This document shows positions 1 to 7,600 of a stretch of 64,000 bases of DNA, piece by piece. Location: assembly GCF_012910805.1 (NCBI RefSeq), contig NZ_WTVK01000013.1, forward strand, positions 1-64,000. The letters run 5' to 3'. The notes below the pieces were generated by a model that made no database searches, was not told where the DNA came from, and worked only from the letters and a program-made list of their open reading frames with translations. The translations under genes were made by a program, and so were the position numbers. Position 1 is the first letter of the stretch; every line of letters begins with the position of its first letter. This DNA comes from Aromatoleum evansii (lineage in GTDB: Bacteria > Pseudomonadota > Gammaproteobacteria > Burkholderiales > Rhodocyclaceae).

Positions 1-47
1 TCGCTGTGCGGCGCTGCACGCGCCAGCGTCGCAGCGCCGCACAGCGA
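1..47. repeat. Perfect 17-bp inverted repeat (stem-loop)
   Basis: Positions 1-17 and 31-47 are exact reverse complements (TCGCTGTGCGGCGCTGC and its complement) with a 13-nt loop. It lies inside the partial RseC-like reading frame and may extend past the window edge. No T-tract follows on either strand, so a terminator is unlikely. Confidence 0.6.
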
Positions 48-194
48 GGCCGCCGCGCATGCACCGCAACCGCTGCGCTGCTCGGGCTGGAGCCAGGCAA
101 CCGCCCCTTCGATGGCAACCACAAACGCCTCGGCTTCGACCAGGCGAAGCGCCCGGTCGTTGTTGTCTGCAGGAGAGCGAGAGTCCCGACACAT
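1..194 (-). CDS. Partial RseC/MucC-family protein, N-terminal part
   Basis: Only the 5' end is in the window; the gene runs off the left edge. Translating the minus strand from the ATG at 194 gives a hydrophilic start, then a segment reading VVAIEGAVAWLQPEQRSG followed by a cysteine cluster C-G-A-C and, seven residues on, C-G. That layout (short beta strands, then C-x2-C and a CG pair) is the N-terminal signature of RseC/MucC proteins, membrane proteins linked to SoxR reduction and sigma-E control. An in-frame stop lies just upstream of the start region; an upstream TTG is an alternative start. The expected two membrane segments would lie outside the window, so the call rests on the Cys-rich region alone. 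Confidence 0.5.
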   Translation of the reverse strand, partial: MCRDSRSPADNNDRALRLVEAEAFVVAIEGAVAWLQPEQRSGCGACAAASLCGAATLARAAPHS

Positions 195-422
195 TTGTTT
201 GAGTTCCAACAGTAGCTTTTACAAACGATACATTTTTCCTCGCATTTTCGTCAATGGTGTTACGCGATAAAGTCGAACATCAGAATCGGCTGAACTGCCG
301 CATCCGGGAGCGGATCCGGTCGGGTGGCTCGTCTCCTGTGAACGCGGAAGTCAAACAGGCAATACCATTCGCCCCGAGCTGATTCGGCGGCGAACGGTAT
401 CGGGTTGCGGGGCAAATGACGC

Positions 423-1031
423 TTACTTGATGAAGCGCACCTGGCTGAAGATCCGCTCCATCACCGGCACCTTCTTCTCGTTGAAGTGCGCCTTGTTCTG
501 CTCGATCAGGTTGTTGCCCTTGGTGTCGATCGAGATGATCAGCGGCCCGAACTCCCTGACGCGGTTGACCCACAGCGTCTCCGGCATCCCCAGATCCTGC
601 CACTCCGCGCGCTCGATCTCCTCGACCTTGGTCGCCGCGAGGACCGCGCAGCCGCCCGGGAAGATCGCATGCACGGCCTTGCCTTCCTGGCAGCCCGCCG
701 CCGTTTCCGGCCCCATGCCGCCCTTGCCGACGATCAGCTTCACGCCGGTCTGCTTGATGAACTCGCGCTCGAACTTCTCCATCCGCATGCTGGTGGTCGG
801 GCCGATCGACACCATCTCGAACTTGCCGTCGTCCTTCTTGCGCACGATCGGGCCGGCATGGAAGATCGCGCCGCCTTCGAGATCGACCGGCAGCTCGCGC
901 TTCTGCTCGATCAGGCGGCGGTGCGCGACGTCGCGGCAGGTGACCAGGTGGCCGGTGAGATACACGACATCGCCGACATTCAGGCCTTCAAGGTCTTCGT
1001 CGCGGATCGGGGTTTGCAGGATCTTCTTCAC
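423..1031 (-). CDS. ttdB: L(+)-tartrate dehydratase / class I fumarase-type hydratase, beta subunit
   Basis: Small subunit of a two-component, oxygen-sensitive Fe-S hydro-lyase that dehydrates L(+)-tartrate to oxaloacetate, or fumarate/malate in close relatives. It has 202 residues, the size of E. coli TtdB (about 201), and shows the class I fumarase C-terminal domain throughout, including the swivelling segment [25 protein letters not shown] and the GKGGMG loop. The start is GTG at 1031, overlapping the ttdA stop as GTGA, with AAGGAG upstream, so the subunits are translationally coupled. The neighbouring MFS transporter and LysR regulator favour tartrate over fumarate as substrate, but sequence alone cannot exclude a two-subunit fumarase. 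Confidence 0.85.
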   Translation of the reverse strand: MKKILQTPIRDEDLEGLNVGDVVYLTGHLVTCRDVAHRRLIEQKRELPVDLEGGAIFHAGPIVRKKDDGKFEMVSIGPTTSMRMEKFEREFIKQTGVKLIVGKGGMGPETAAGCQEGKAVHAIFPGGCAVLAATKVEEIERAEWQDLGMPETLWVNRVREFGPLIISIDTKGNNLIEQNKAHFNEKKVPVMERIFSQVRFIK

Positions 1032-1927
1032 AGCACCACTCCTTCGTGGGACAGGATGTCGTAGGACAGGTCGGCGTTGAAGCGGATCTTGCCGCGGCGG
1101 TGCGCCCAGCAGCCGGTCGACACGGCGACCCCGATTGTCGAGGGGTGACGGGCGGAGGATTCGATGTTCACGCCCATCACGCTGTTGTTGCCGGTGAGGC
1201 CTTGCGGGCCGATGCCGACCTCGTTGAGGCCCTCTTCGAGGAGCTCCTCCATCAGTGCGGCGTTCGCGTTGGGGTTCTTCGAATTCACCGGCCGCAGGAT
1301 CGCGCGCTTCGACAGCCGCGCCGCGGTCTCGACCGAAGTCGACACGCCCACGCCGACCAGCAGCGGCGGGCAGGCATTGACGCCGCGCGACGTGATCACG
1401 TCGAACACGAACTCGGTGACGCCTTCGTAGCCCTGGCCCGGCATCAGCACCGTCGCCTTGCCGGGCAGCGTGCAGCCGCCGCCCGCCATATACACGTCGA
1501 TCGTCGCGCAGTCCGAGTCCGGCACGATTTCCCAGTCCAGCCAGGGAATCTTCGAGCCCGTGTTGGTGCCGGTGTTCTTCTCGTCGAAGGTCTCGACCGC
1601 GTTGTGGCGCAGCGGCCCGATTTTCGTCGCGCCCAGCGTCGCGTTCTGCAGGATCTCTTCCAGCTCGCCCAGCAGCGGGAACTTCGCGCCGGCCGAGATG
1701 AAATACTGGATCACGCCCGTGTCCTGGCAGCTCGGCCGGTCGAGCTTGTCGGCGGCCTCCTGGTTCTCGGCCATCGAGTCGTAGATCGACTTCGCGAGCG
1801 GGTTGGTTTCGAGGGTGCGAAGGTCGGCCAGTTTCCGCTTCACATCGGTCGGCAGGCGTTTGCCGATGCAGGACGTGAATTTGGCCATCGTGTCCGTCAG
1901 CGACTGGACGGCATTTTCCTTATCCAT
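1028..1927 (-). CDS. ttdA: L(+)-tartrate dehydratase / class I fumarase-type hydratase, alpha subunit
   Basis: Large, Fe-S-binding subunit of the same hydro-lyase. It has 299 residues (E. coli TtdA 303). Cysteines expected to hold the 4Fe-4S cluster are seen in SCQDTG (near residue 67), in GGGCTLPG and in NACPPLLVG; the GVGVSTSVE and [11 protein letters not shown] segments are class I fumarase family signatures. ATG at 1927 has AGGAG spaced about 8 nt. It is followed by ttdB with a 4-base overlap and preceded by the MFS transporter gene, 40 bp upstream, so the three probably form one transcript. Two-subunit fumarases of some bacteria look the same; the tartrate assignment comes from context. 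Confidence 0.85.
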   Translation of the reverse strand: MDKENAVQSLTDTMAKFTSCIGKRLPTDVKRKLADLRTLETNPLAKSIYDSMAENQEAADKLDRPSCQDTGVIQYFISAGAKFPLLGELEEILQNATLGATKIGPLRHNAVETFDEKNTGTNTGSKIPWLDWEIVPDSDCATIDVYMAGGGCTLPGKATVLMPGQGYEGVTEFVFDVITSRGVNACPPLLVGVGVSTSVETAARLSKRAILRPVNSKNPNANAALMEELLEEGLNEVGIGPQGLTGNNSVMGVNIESSARHPSTIGVAVSTGCWAHRRGKIRFNADLSYDILSHEGVVL

Positions 1928-1967
1928 TCTTGTGCTCCTGATAAATCTGTTGGGGTTGGGCGGTGTG

Positions 1968-3269
1968 TCAGTGCGTTGCCGCTTCGGCGGTCACCGCCTG
2001 CGGCTTATGGGAACGGGCCAGCATCAAGGTCAGGAAGGCCGAGAGCACGAGCAGGCCGGCGACGAAGTACAGGCCGCCGGTGAAACTGCCGGTCTGGTCC
2101 TTGACCCAGCCAATCATCGCCGGGCCGGCAAAGCCGCCGAGGTTGCCGATCGAGTTGATGGTCGCGATACCGGTGGCGGCCGCAGCGCCGGACAGGAAGG
2201 TGGTCGGCATGCTCCACAGCGGCGGCTTGGCGCAGCTGATACCGACGTTGACCAGGGTCAGCGCGGCAATCAGGCCGACGACGGTGCTGGCGCCGCCGGC
2301 AACCACGAGGCCGGTCGCCGCCGCCAGGCAGGCCAGGATGACGTGCCAGGTGCGCTCGCCGGTACGGTCGGAATGGCGCGACCACAGGACCATCGCCACC
2401 ACCGAAACGATCGGCGGGATGGCATTTAGGAAGCCGACTGTCATCGACGAGACGCCGAGCTGCTTGATGATCTGCGGCGCCCAGATACCGAGGGTATAGA
2501 GACCGGCGGAAGTGCCGAAGTAGATCATCGCCAACGCCAGCACCTTGGGATTGGCCAGGCCGCTGAGAATGCCGTGCTTGGCGCTGCCGGCCTTGCTGGC
2601 GTTTTCCTCGTTCATGGCCTTGACCAGCCAGGCGCGTTCGTCGTCCTTGAGCCACCTCGCCTGCTCGGGCTTGTCGGTCATGTAGAAGAACACGACCACG
2701 CCGAGGATCAGGGCGGGAACGGCTTCGAGGATGAACATCCACTGCCACCCCTGCATGCCCATGACACCGTCCATCTCCAGCAGCGCGGCGGAGATCGGCG
2801 AGCCCAGCGCGGTGGAGAGCGGTGCCGCAGCCATGAAGAACGCGGTCACGCCGGCGCGATGGCGGGCCGGGAACCAGTAGCTGAGGTACAGGATGATCCC
2901 GGGGAAGAAGCCCGCCTCCGCCGCCCCGAGCAGGAAGCGCATCACGTAGAAGCTGGTCGGGCCTTCGACGAAGGCCATGGCGCCCGAAATGATCCCCCAG
3001 GTCACCATGACCCGGGCGATCCACATGCGCGCCCCGACCTTGTGCAGGACGATGTTGGAGGGCACTTCGAACAGGAAATAGCCCCAGAAGAAGATGCCCG
3101 CGCCAAAGCCGAGGATCGACGCGGTGAAGCCCAGATCTTCCTTCATGGTCAAGGCGGCGAAGCCGATGTTGACCCGGTCGATGTAGGCGATGAAGTACAA
3201 CAGCATGATGAAGGGCACGATTCGCCAGGTGATCCGGCGCAATGTGCGTTTTTCGATATCAAGATCCAC
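1968..3269 (-). CDS. MFS transporter, tartrate/anion:cation symporter type
   Basis: Cytoplasmic-membrane carrier of the major facilitator superfamily, ACS branch (relatives include the tartrate transporter TtuB and phthalate transporters). It has 433 residues with about 12 hydrophobic segments, a Y-I-D-R-V-N-I-G motif after helix 1 typical of this branch, and a cytoplasmic loop near the middle. The GTG at 3269 is chosen because GGAGGAG lies 6 nt upstream and the residues before it are charged and non-conserved; an upstream ATG would add 41 residues. It lies directly upstream of ttdA and divergent from a LysR gene, so tartrate import is the likely role. Confidence 0.82.
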   Translation of the reverse strand: MDLDIEKRTLRRITWRIVPFIMLLYFIAYIDRVNIGFAALTMKEDLGFTASILGFGAGIFFWGYFLFEVPSNIVLHKVGARMWIARVMVTWGIISGAMAFVEGPTSFYVMRFLLGAAEAGFFPGIILYLSYWFPARHRAGVTAFFMAAAPLSTALGSPISAALLEMDGVMGMQGWQWMFILEAVPALILGVVVFFYMTDKPEQARWLKDDERAWLVKAMNEENASKAGSAKHGILSGLANPKVLALAMIYFGTSAGLYTLGIWAPQIIKQLGVSSMTVGFLNAIPPIVSVVAMVLWSRHSDRTGERTWHVILACLAAATGLVVAGGASTVVGLIAALTLVNVGISCAKPPLWSMPTTFLSGAAAATGIATINSIGNLGGFAGPAMIGWVKDQTGSFTGGLYFVAGLLVLSAFLTLMLARSHKPQAVTAEAATH

Positions 3270-3421
3270 CTGAGTCTCCTCCGTAACGCGTTGTGAAGTC
3301 CGGGATGTGCCCGGATGAGAAGCCCGGGAATCGTCTGGGGCGACTCTTCCGGCCTTCCCCGGGCGAACCCGGTCAGTGCTGCTTCTCTGCAAGGGATTAC
3401 GCAGGGAGGAGAGTAATGGCT

Positions 3422-3441
3422 TCGATTACTGATAGAATCGA
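3422..3441. promoter_or_regulatory. Candidate LysR operator in the divergent tartrate promoter region
   Basis: TCGATT-N8-AATCGA is a perfect 6-bp dyad with an 8-bp spacer lying between the divergent MFS and LysR starts, where autoregulating LysR proteins normally bind. The surrounding 80 bp are AT-rich compared with the flanks. No footprint or second site is evident, so this is a proposal. Confidence 0.4.
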
Positions 3442-3487
3442 TATAAAGTTAATACATTGATTCCTACCAGTTAATAATCAAGCCGCG

Positions 3488-4411
3488 ATGAATCCGAACT
3501 CCGAACTGGCCTTCTTCTGCCTGCTGGTGAAGCTCGGGAGTCTCGCAGCGACGGCGCGGGAGATGAACCTCACGCCGCCCGCGGTCACGAAGCGCCTGGC
3601 CCAGCTCGAGGAACGCCTCGGCGTGCGGCTCTTGAACCGCACGACGCGCAGGATCAGCCTCACCAACGAAGGCGAGGTGTACTTCACCAACGCGCAGCGC
3701 ATCCTCGGCGACATCGCCGAAATGGAAAGCCGCGTATCCGGTAGCCGGGCCGTGCCGAAGGGACTGCTGCGGGTGAATGCCCCGCTGGGATTCGGGCGCT
3801 CCTACATCGGCCCCGCGATCTCGCGCTTCACGAAACGCTACCCGGACGTCGAAGTGCAGCTCCAGCTCACCGACCGCCCGGTGAGCCTGCCCGACGACGC
3901 CATCGACGTCGCGATCCGCTTCGGCGACATCCCCGATTCACGCCTCATCGCGAAGAAGATCGCATCGAACCGCCGCCTGCTGTGCGCCTCCCCTGTCTAC
4001 CTCAAGTCGCGCGGTCGCCCGGAAATCCCGGCGGATTTGCAGCGCCATGATTGCATCGTGCTGCGGCAGAACGAATCGGCCTACGGCGTGTGGCGGCTCG
4101 CGCGCGGCAAGCAGGGTGAGGCGGTAAAGGTGCACGGCAAGCTCAGCACCAACGACGGCGAAGTGGCGCTGAACTGGGCGCTGGACGGGCACGGCATACT
4201 GATGCGCGCCGAGTGGGACGTCGCCAAGTACCTGCGCAGCGGCCGGCTGGAACAGGTGCTCGCCGACTACGAGACGCCTGCGGCGGACATTTATGCGGTG
4301 TACCTGGAGCGGCTGAACCTGTCGGCGAAGGTGTCGTTCTTCGTCGAACACCTGCGCGAATACCTCAGCACGCACGCGGACAGTCCGGAGAGTAGGAAAT
4401 CGGCGTGGTGA
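3488..4411 (+). CDS. LysR-family transcriptional regulator of the tartrate locus
   Basis: LysR-type regulator of 307 residues with an N-terminal winged helix-turn-helix (about residues 5-62, with SLAATAREMNLTPPAVTKRLAQLE as the HTH) and a substrate-binding-like effector domain from about residue 90. It is transcribed divergently from the MFS-ttdA-ttdB genes, the usual arrangement for a LysR activator of the adjacent operon, so tartrate or a related hydroxy acid is the likely inducer. The ATG at 3488 is the first start in frame and gives a standard N-terminus; no strong ribosome binding site is visible. Specific ligand is inferred from context only. Confidence 0.85.
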   Translation: MNPNSELAFFCLLVKLGSLAATAREMNLTPPAVTKRLAQLEERLGVRLLNRTTRRISLTNEGEVYFTNAQRILGDIAEMESRVSGSRAVPKGLLRVNAPLGFGRSYIGPAISRFTKRYPDVEVQLQLTDRPVSLPDDAIDVAIRFGDIPDSRLIAKKIASNRRLLCASPVYLKSRGRPEIPADLQRHDCIVLRQNESAYGVWRLARGKQGEAVKVHGKLSTNDGEVALNWALDGHGILMRAEWDVAKYLRSGRLEQVLADYETPAADIYAVYLERLNLSAKVSFFVEHLREYLSTHADSPESRKSAW

Positions 4412-4533
4412 GCGGCGGTCGAATTACGGGCCTTTACTCGTAGCGAGTCGGGAGTGAAAGATCCTGACGATCTGCTCGCCGGCGAGAAATTGAAAACGCG
4501 GCGCTGCAGAATATCGAAGACCCGACCGCGCAA

Positions 4534-4641
4534 TCAGCTTGCGTGCGCAAGAACCTCGGCGGCCCATTGGTTGATGCTCTTGCCGTGAGCCTCCGCCATC
4601 ATCGCCGCGTGCAGGGGCAGTGTGCGTAACCGCGGTAACAT
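4534..4641 (-). pseudogene. HicB-type antitoxin remnant (C-terminal 35 codons)
   Basis: The minus strand from 4641 to the stop at 4534 reads MLPRLRTLPLHAAMMAEAHG then KSINQWAAEVLAHAS. The pattern LH-x(8)-GKS-INQW-x(3)-L matches the C-terminal ribbon-helix-helix end of HicB antitoxins, which read like LHxxLAxxAxxEGKSLNxWxxxxL. No in-frame HicB N-terminal domain precedes it and no HicA toxin gene is adjacent, so this looks like a decayed toxin-antitoxin fragment. Downstream on the same strand (4424-4530) another out-of-frame stretch reads RFQFLAGEQIVRIF, which faintly recalls GFA-type proteins, but too little remains to name it. Confidence 0.5.
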
Positions 4642-4686
4642 GGCGGCTCGCCGACCGGTTTCGGCCGGCGAACCGCGTCCCGCACA

Positions 4687-7600
4687 TCACGTCACGATGA
4701 AATCCCCGGCGTCCAGAGTCGGCGTGCCGGTCAGCGTCGCGAACTGAACCGCGGCTCCCGCTCCGTTGCCGTCGGCATCGTAGTAAAGGCCTCCGGTGCT
4801 CGTGTTGTAGAGAACATAGTCGTTGGCATCGGCGGCCTCGCCCGTCATGTTGGAGGCGAAGTTCGCGGCCGAGAGGCTGCCGGTCGCAGCGAGCTTCCTG
4901 AAGATCTGGTTCTCAAGCTGGATCGTGTCGGTGGTGCCGTCAAAGTCCGTCAGCGTATCGATGTTGGTCGAACCCAGGGTGCTGTCGAAGCGGAAAACAT
5001 CCGCGCCCGCGCCCCCGCTCAGCTCGTCGAGCCCCAGACCGCCGACCAGCACGTCGTTCCCGGCTCCGCCCCGGAGCACGTCGTTTCCGCCAAGCCCTTT
5101 CAGGGTGTCCGCCCCTTCGCTGCCCGACAGGACGTTCGCCAGCGTGTTCCCCGTGCCACTCAGGCCGGTCTGTCCGGTCAGTACGAGGTTTTCGACGTTT
5201 GTACCCAGGGTGTAGCCGATGCTCGACACGACCGTGTCCGAGCCTCCCGACGCGCTGCCCTCGGAGACCACGTCCTTGACGTTGTCCACGATGTACGTGT
5301 CATCTCCATTGCCGCCGGTCAACCTGTCCGCGCCGGCGCCTCCGTCGAGTGTGTCGTTGTAGGCGGTGCCGGTCAGGGTATTCGCGCCGGCATTGCCGAT
5401 CAGCGTCAGGCCGTTCAGGACCGCCGATGCGTCCACATTCAGGGCCGTCGTTCCCGAGGTGTTTGCCGTGGCTCCCGTGCCCGTGCCTGCGACGACCTTG
5501 TCGATGCCGGTGTCCGACGCATAGAGCTTCAAGGTGCTCGCGGAGGCCGACGTGAAGCGGACTTCATCCGTACCGGTCGCACCCGTGTCGGAGATTTCCG
5601 CTGCCAGGTGATCGGACGCGAGGTTGATCACATACAGGTCGGAGCCCTCCCCGCCCAGCAGCTTGTCCGTCCCCGCGCCGCCATCCAGCATGTCGTTGCC
5701 GTCCAGCCCGTACAGCGTGTCGCTTCCGCCAAGGCCGGTGAGGCTGTCGTGGCCGCCATCGCCGTAGAGCGTATCGTTGCCGCCGGATCCGGTCAGGGTG
5801 AGATTCGGGATGGGTAGCACGGGGGCCGTGGCGAGGCTGTTGACGCTTTCCGTCGTACCGTAGCCATCGACATAGCTGGCGGTGACGGAAATGGTCCTGC
5901 CCACGTCGCTTGCGGCGAGCGTGTAGCTGCTTCCGGTCGCGCCGGCGATTGCGGCACCATCGACGCTCCACTGGTAGCTGAGCAGCCCGACTCCGTCTTC
6001 ATCCGCCAGGTTGCTGGTCGCGGTCAGGGTCTGGCCCTGCATCGCGGTTCCATCGATGACCACCTCTCCGGTCGGCTGGTCGTTGACGTTGGCGACGGGA
6101 ACCGTCGGCGCACTCGCAACGCTTTCGGCAGCGCCGAAGCCATCGACATAACTCACGGTGACCACAACGCTCTTGCCCACGTCACCCTGCTTGAGGGTGT
6201 AGCTGATCCCGTTGGCACCTGCGATTGCTACGCCGTCCACACTCCACTGGTAGCCAAGTGCGCCTAGCCCATCGACGTCCGCAAGGGTGTGGAAGGCCGC
6301 GAGCGTCTGTCCCTGGATTGCCTCGCCAACGACAAGAACCTCACCGGTGGGCGCATCGTTCAGGTTCGCCACCGGCGACATCGTGAAGCCGGTGACGCTC
6401 TCGGTCATCCCGAAGCCGTCGACGTAAGTGGCGGTCACGGTAATGTTCTTGCCCACGTCAGCCTGCGACAGGGTGTAGCTGTCTCCGATCGCACCGTCGA
6501 TCGCGACGCCGTTGGCACTCCACTGGTAATGAAGCTCGCGGATTCCGTCGGCGTCCGCCAGGGTATTGGACGCAACGAGGGTCTCGCCCTGCACCGGAGC
6601 GCCGCCGATCGTGACCTCGCCGGTCGGCGCGTCATTGACGTCCGTCACGGCCATCATCGACATCGTTTGCGCGTTCCACACGGTGCCGTCGCCGAACTGG
6701 ATCTCCTGGATCGTACCCGGCGCGAAGCGCAATTCGTCATTAGTCCCGATAATGCGCAGAACATATTGCTCGGCTTGCGGGCCGCTGACGTATGGGTCGA
6801 AGGTGCCGGGTCGATACAGCAACGTCACCTGGTCCGGCTCGATCGTGGGCGCGGTGACGATACGGCTCTGCTCCATCCAGGTGGCACCGCCGTCCATGAT
6901 GGTGTCGGAGCCGCCGCCGGCGGCGAGCACGTAGGTGTCGGAGCCGGCACCGCCCTCCAGCCGGTCGTCGCCGGAGCCGCCGTCGAGCACGTCATTGCCG
7001 CCGTTGCCCATCAGCTGGTCGTCGCCCGCGCCACCCAGCAGCACGTCCTGCCCTTCCGTGCCCCACAGCCAGTCATTGCCCGCCGTGCCCTGCTGCAGCT
7101 GCGTCTGCCACACCGCCTGGTCGATGGCGAACTGGTCCCACACCGTGCCGTCACCGAACTGGATCTCCTGGATCGAGCCAGGGTTGAAGCGCAGTTCGTC
7201 GTGCGAGCCGAGCAGGCGCAGCACGTACTGGTCGCCCGTCCAATTGCCATACTGGTCGTAGCCGCCAGGCTCGCGCACCAGCGTCACCTTGCTCGGGTCG
7301 ATCGTCGGGCCGGTGACGATACGATTCTGTTCCATCCAGGTGGCGCCGCCGTCCATGATGGTGTCGGAGCCGCCGCCTGCGGCGAGCACGTAGGTGTCCG
7401 AACCGGCGCCGCCCTCAAGCCGGTCGTCGCCCGCGCCGCCGTCGAGCACGTCGTTGCCGCCGTGACCCATCAGCTGGTCGTTGCCCGCGCCGCCCAACAG
7501 CACATCCTGGCCGTCCGCGCCCGACAGCCAGTCATCGCCTGCCGTGCCCTGCTGCAGCTGCGTCTGCCACACCGCCTGGTCGATGACGAACTGGTTCCAC

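Noticed and set aside
6-215. A 69-codon plus-strand frame at the left edge
   Set aside because: Arg-rich low-complexity product without ribosome binding site; the opposite strand shows an RseC-like cysteine signature.
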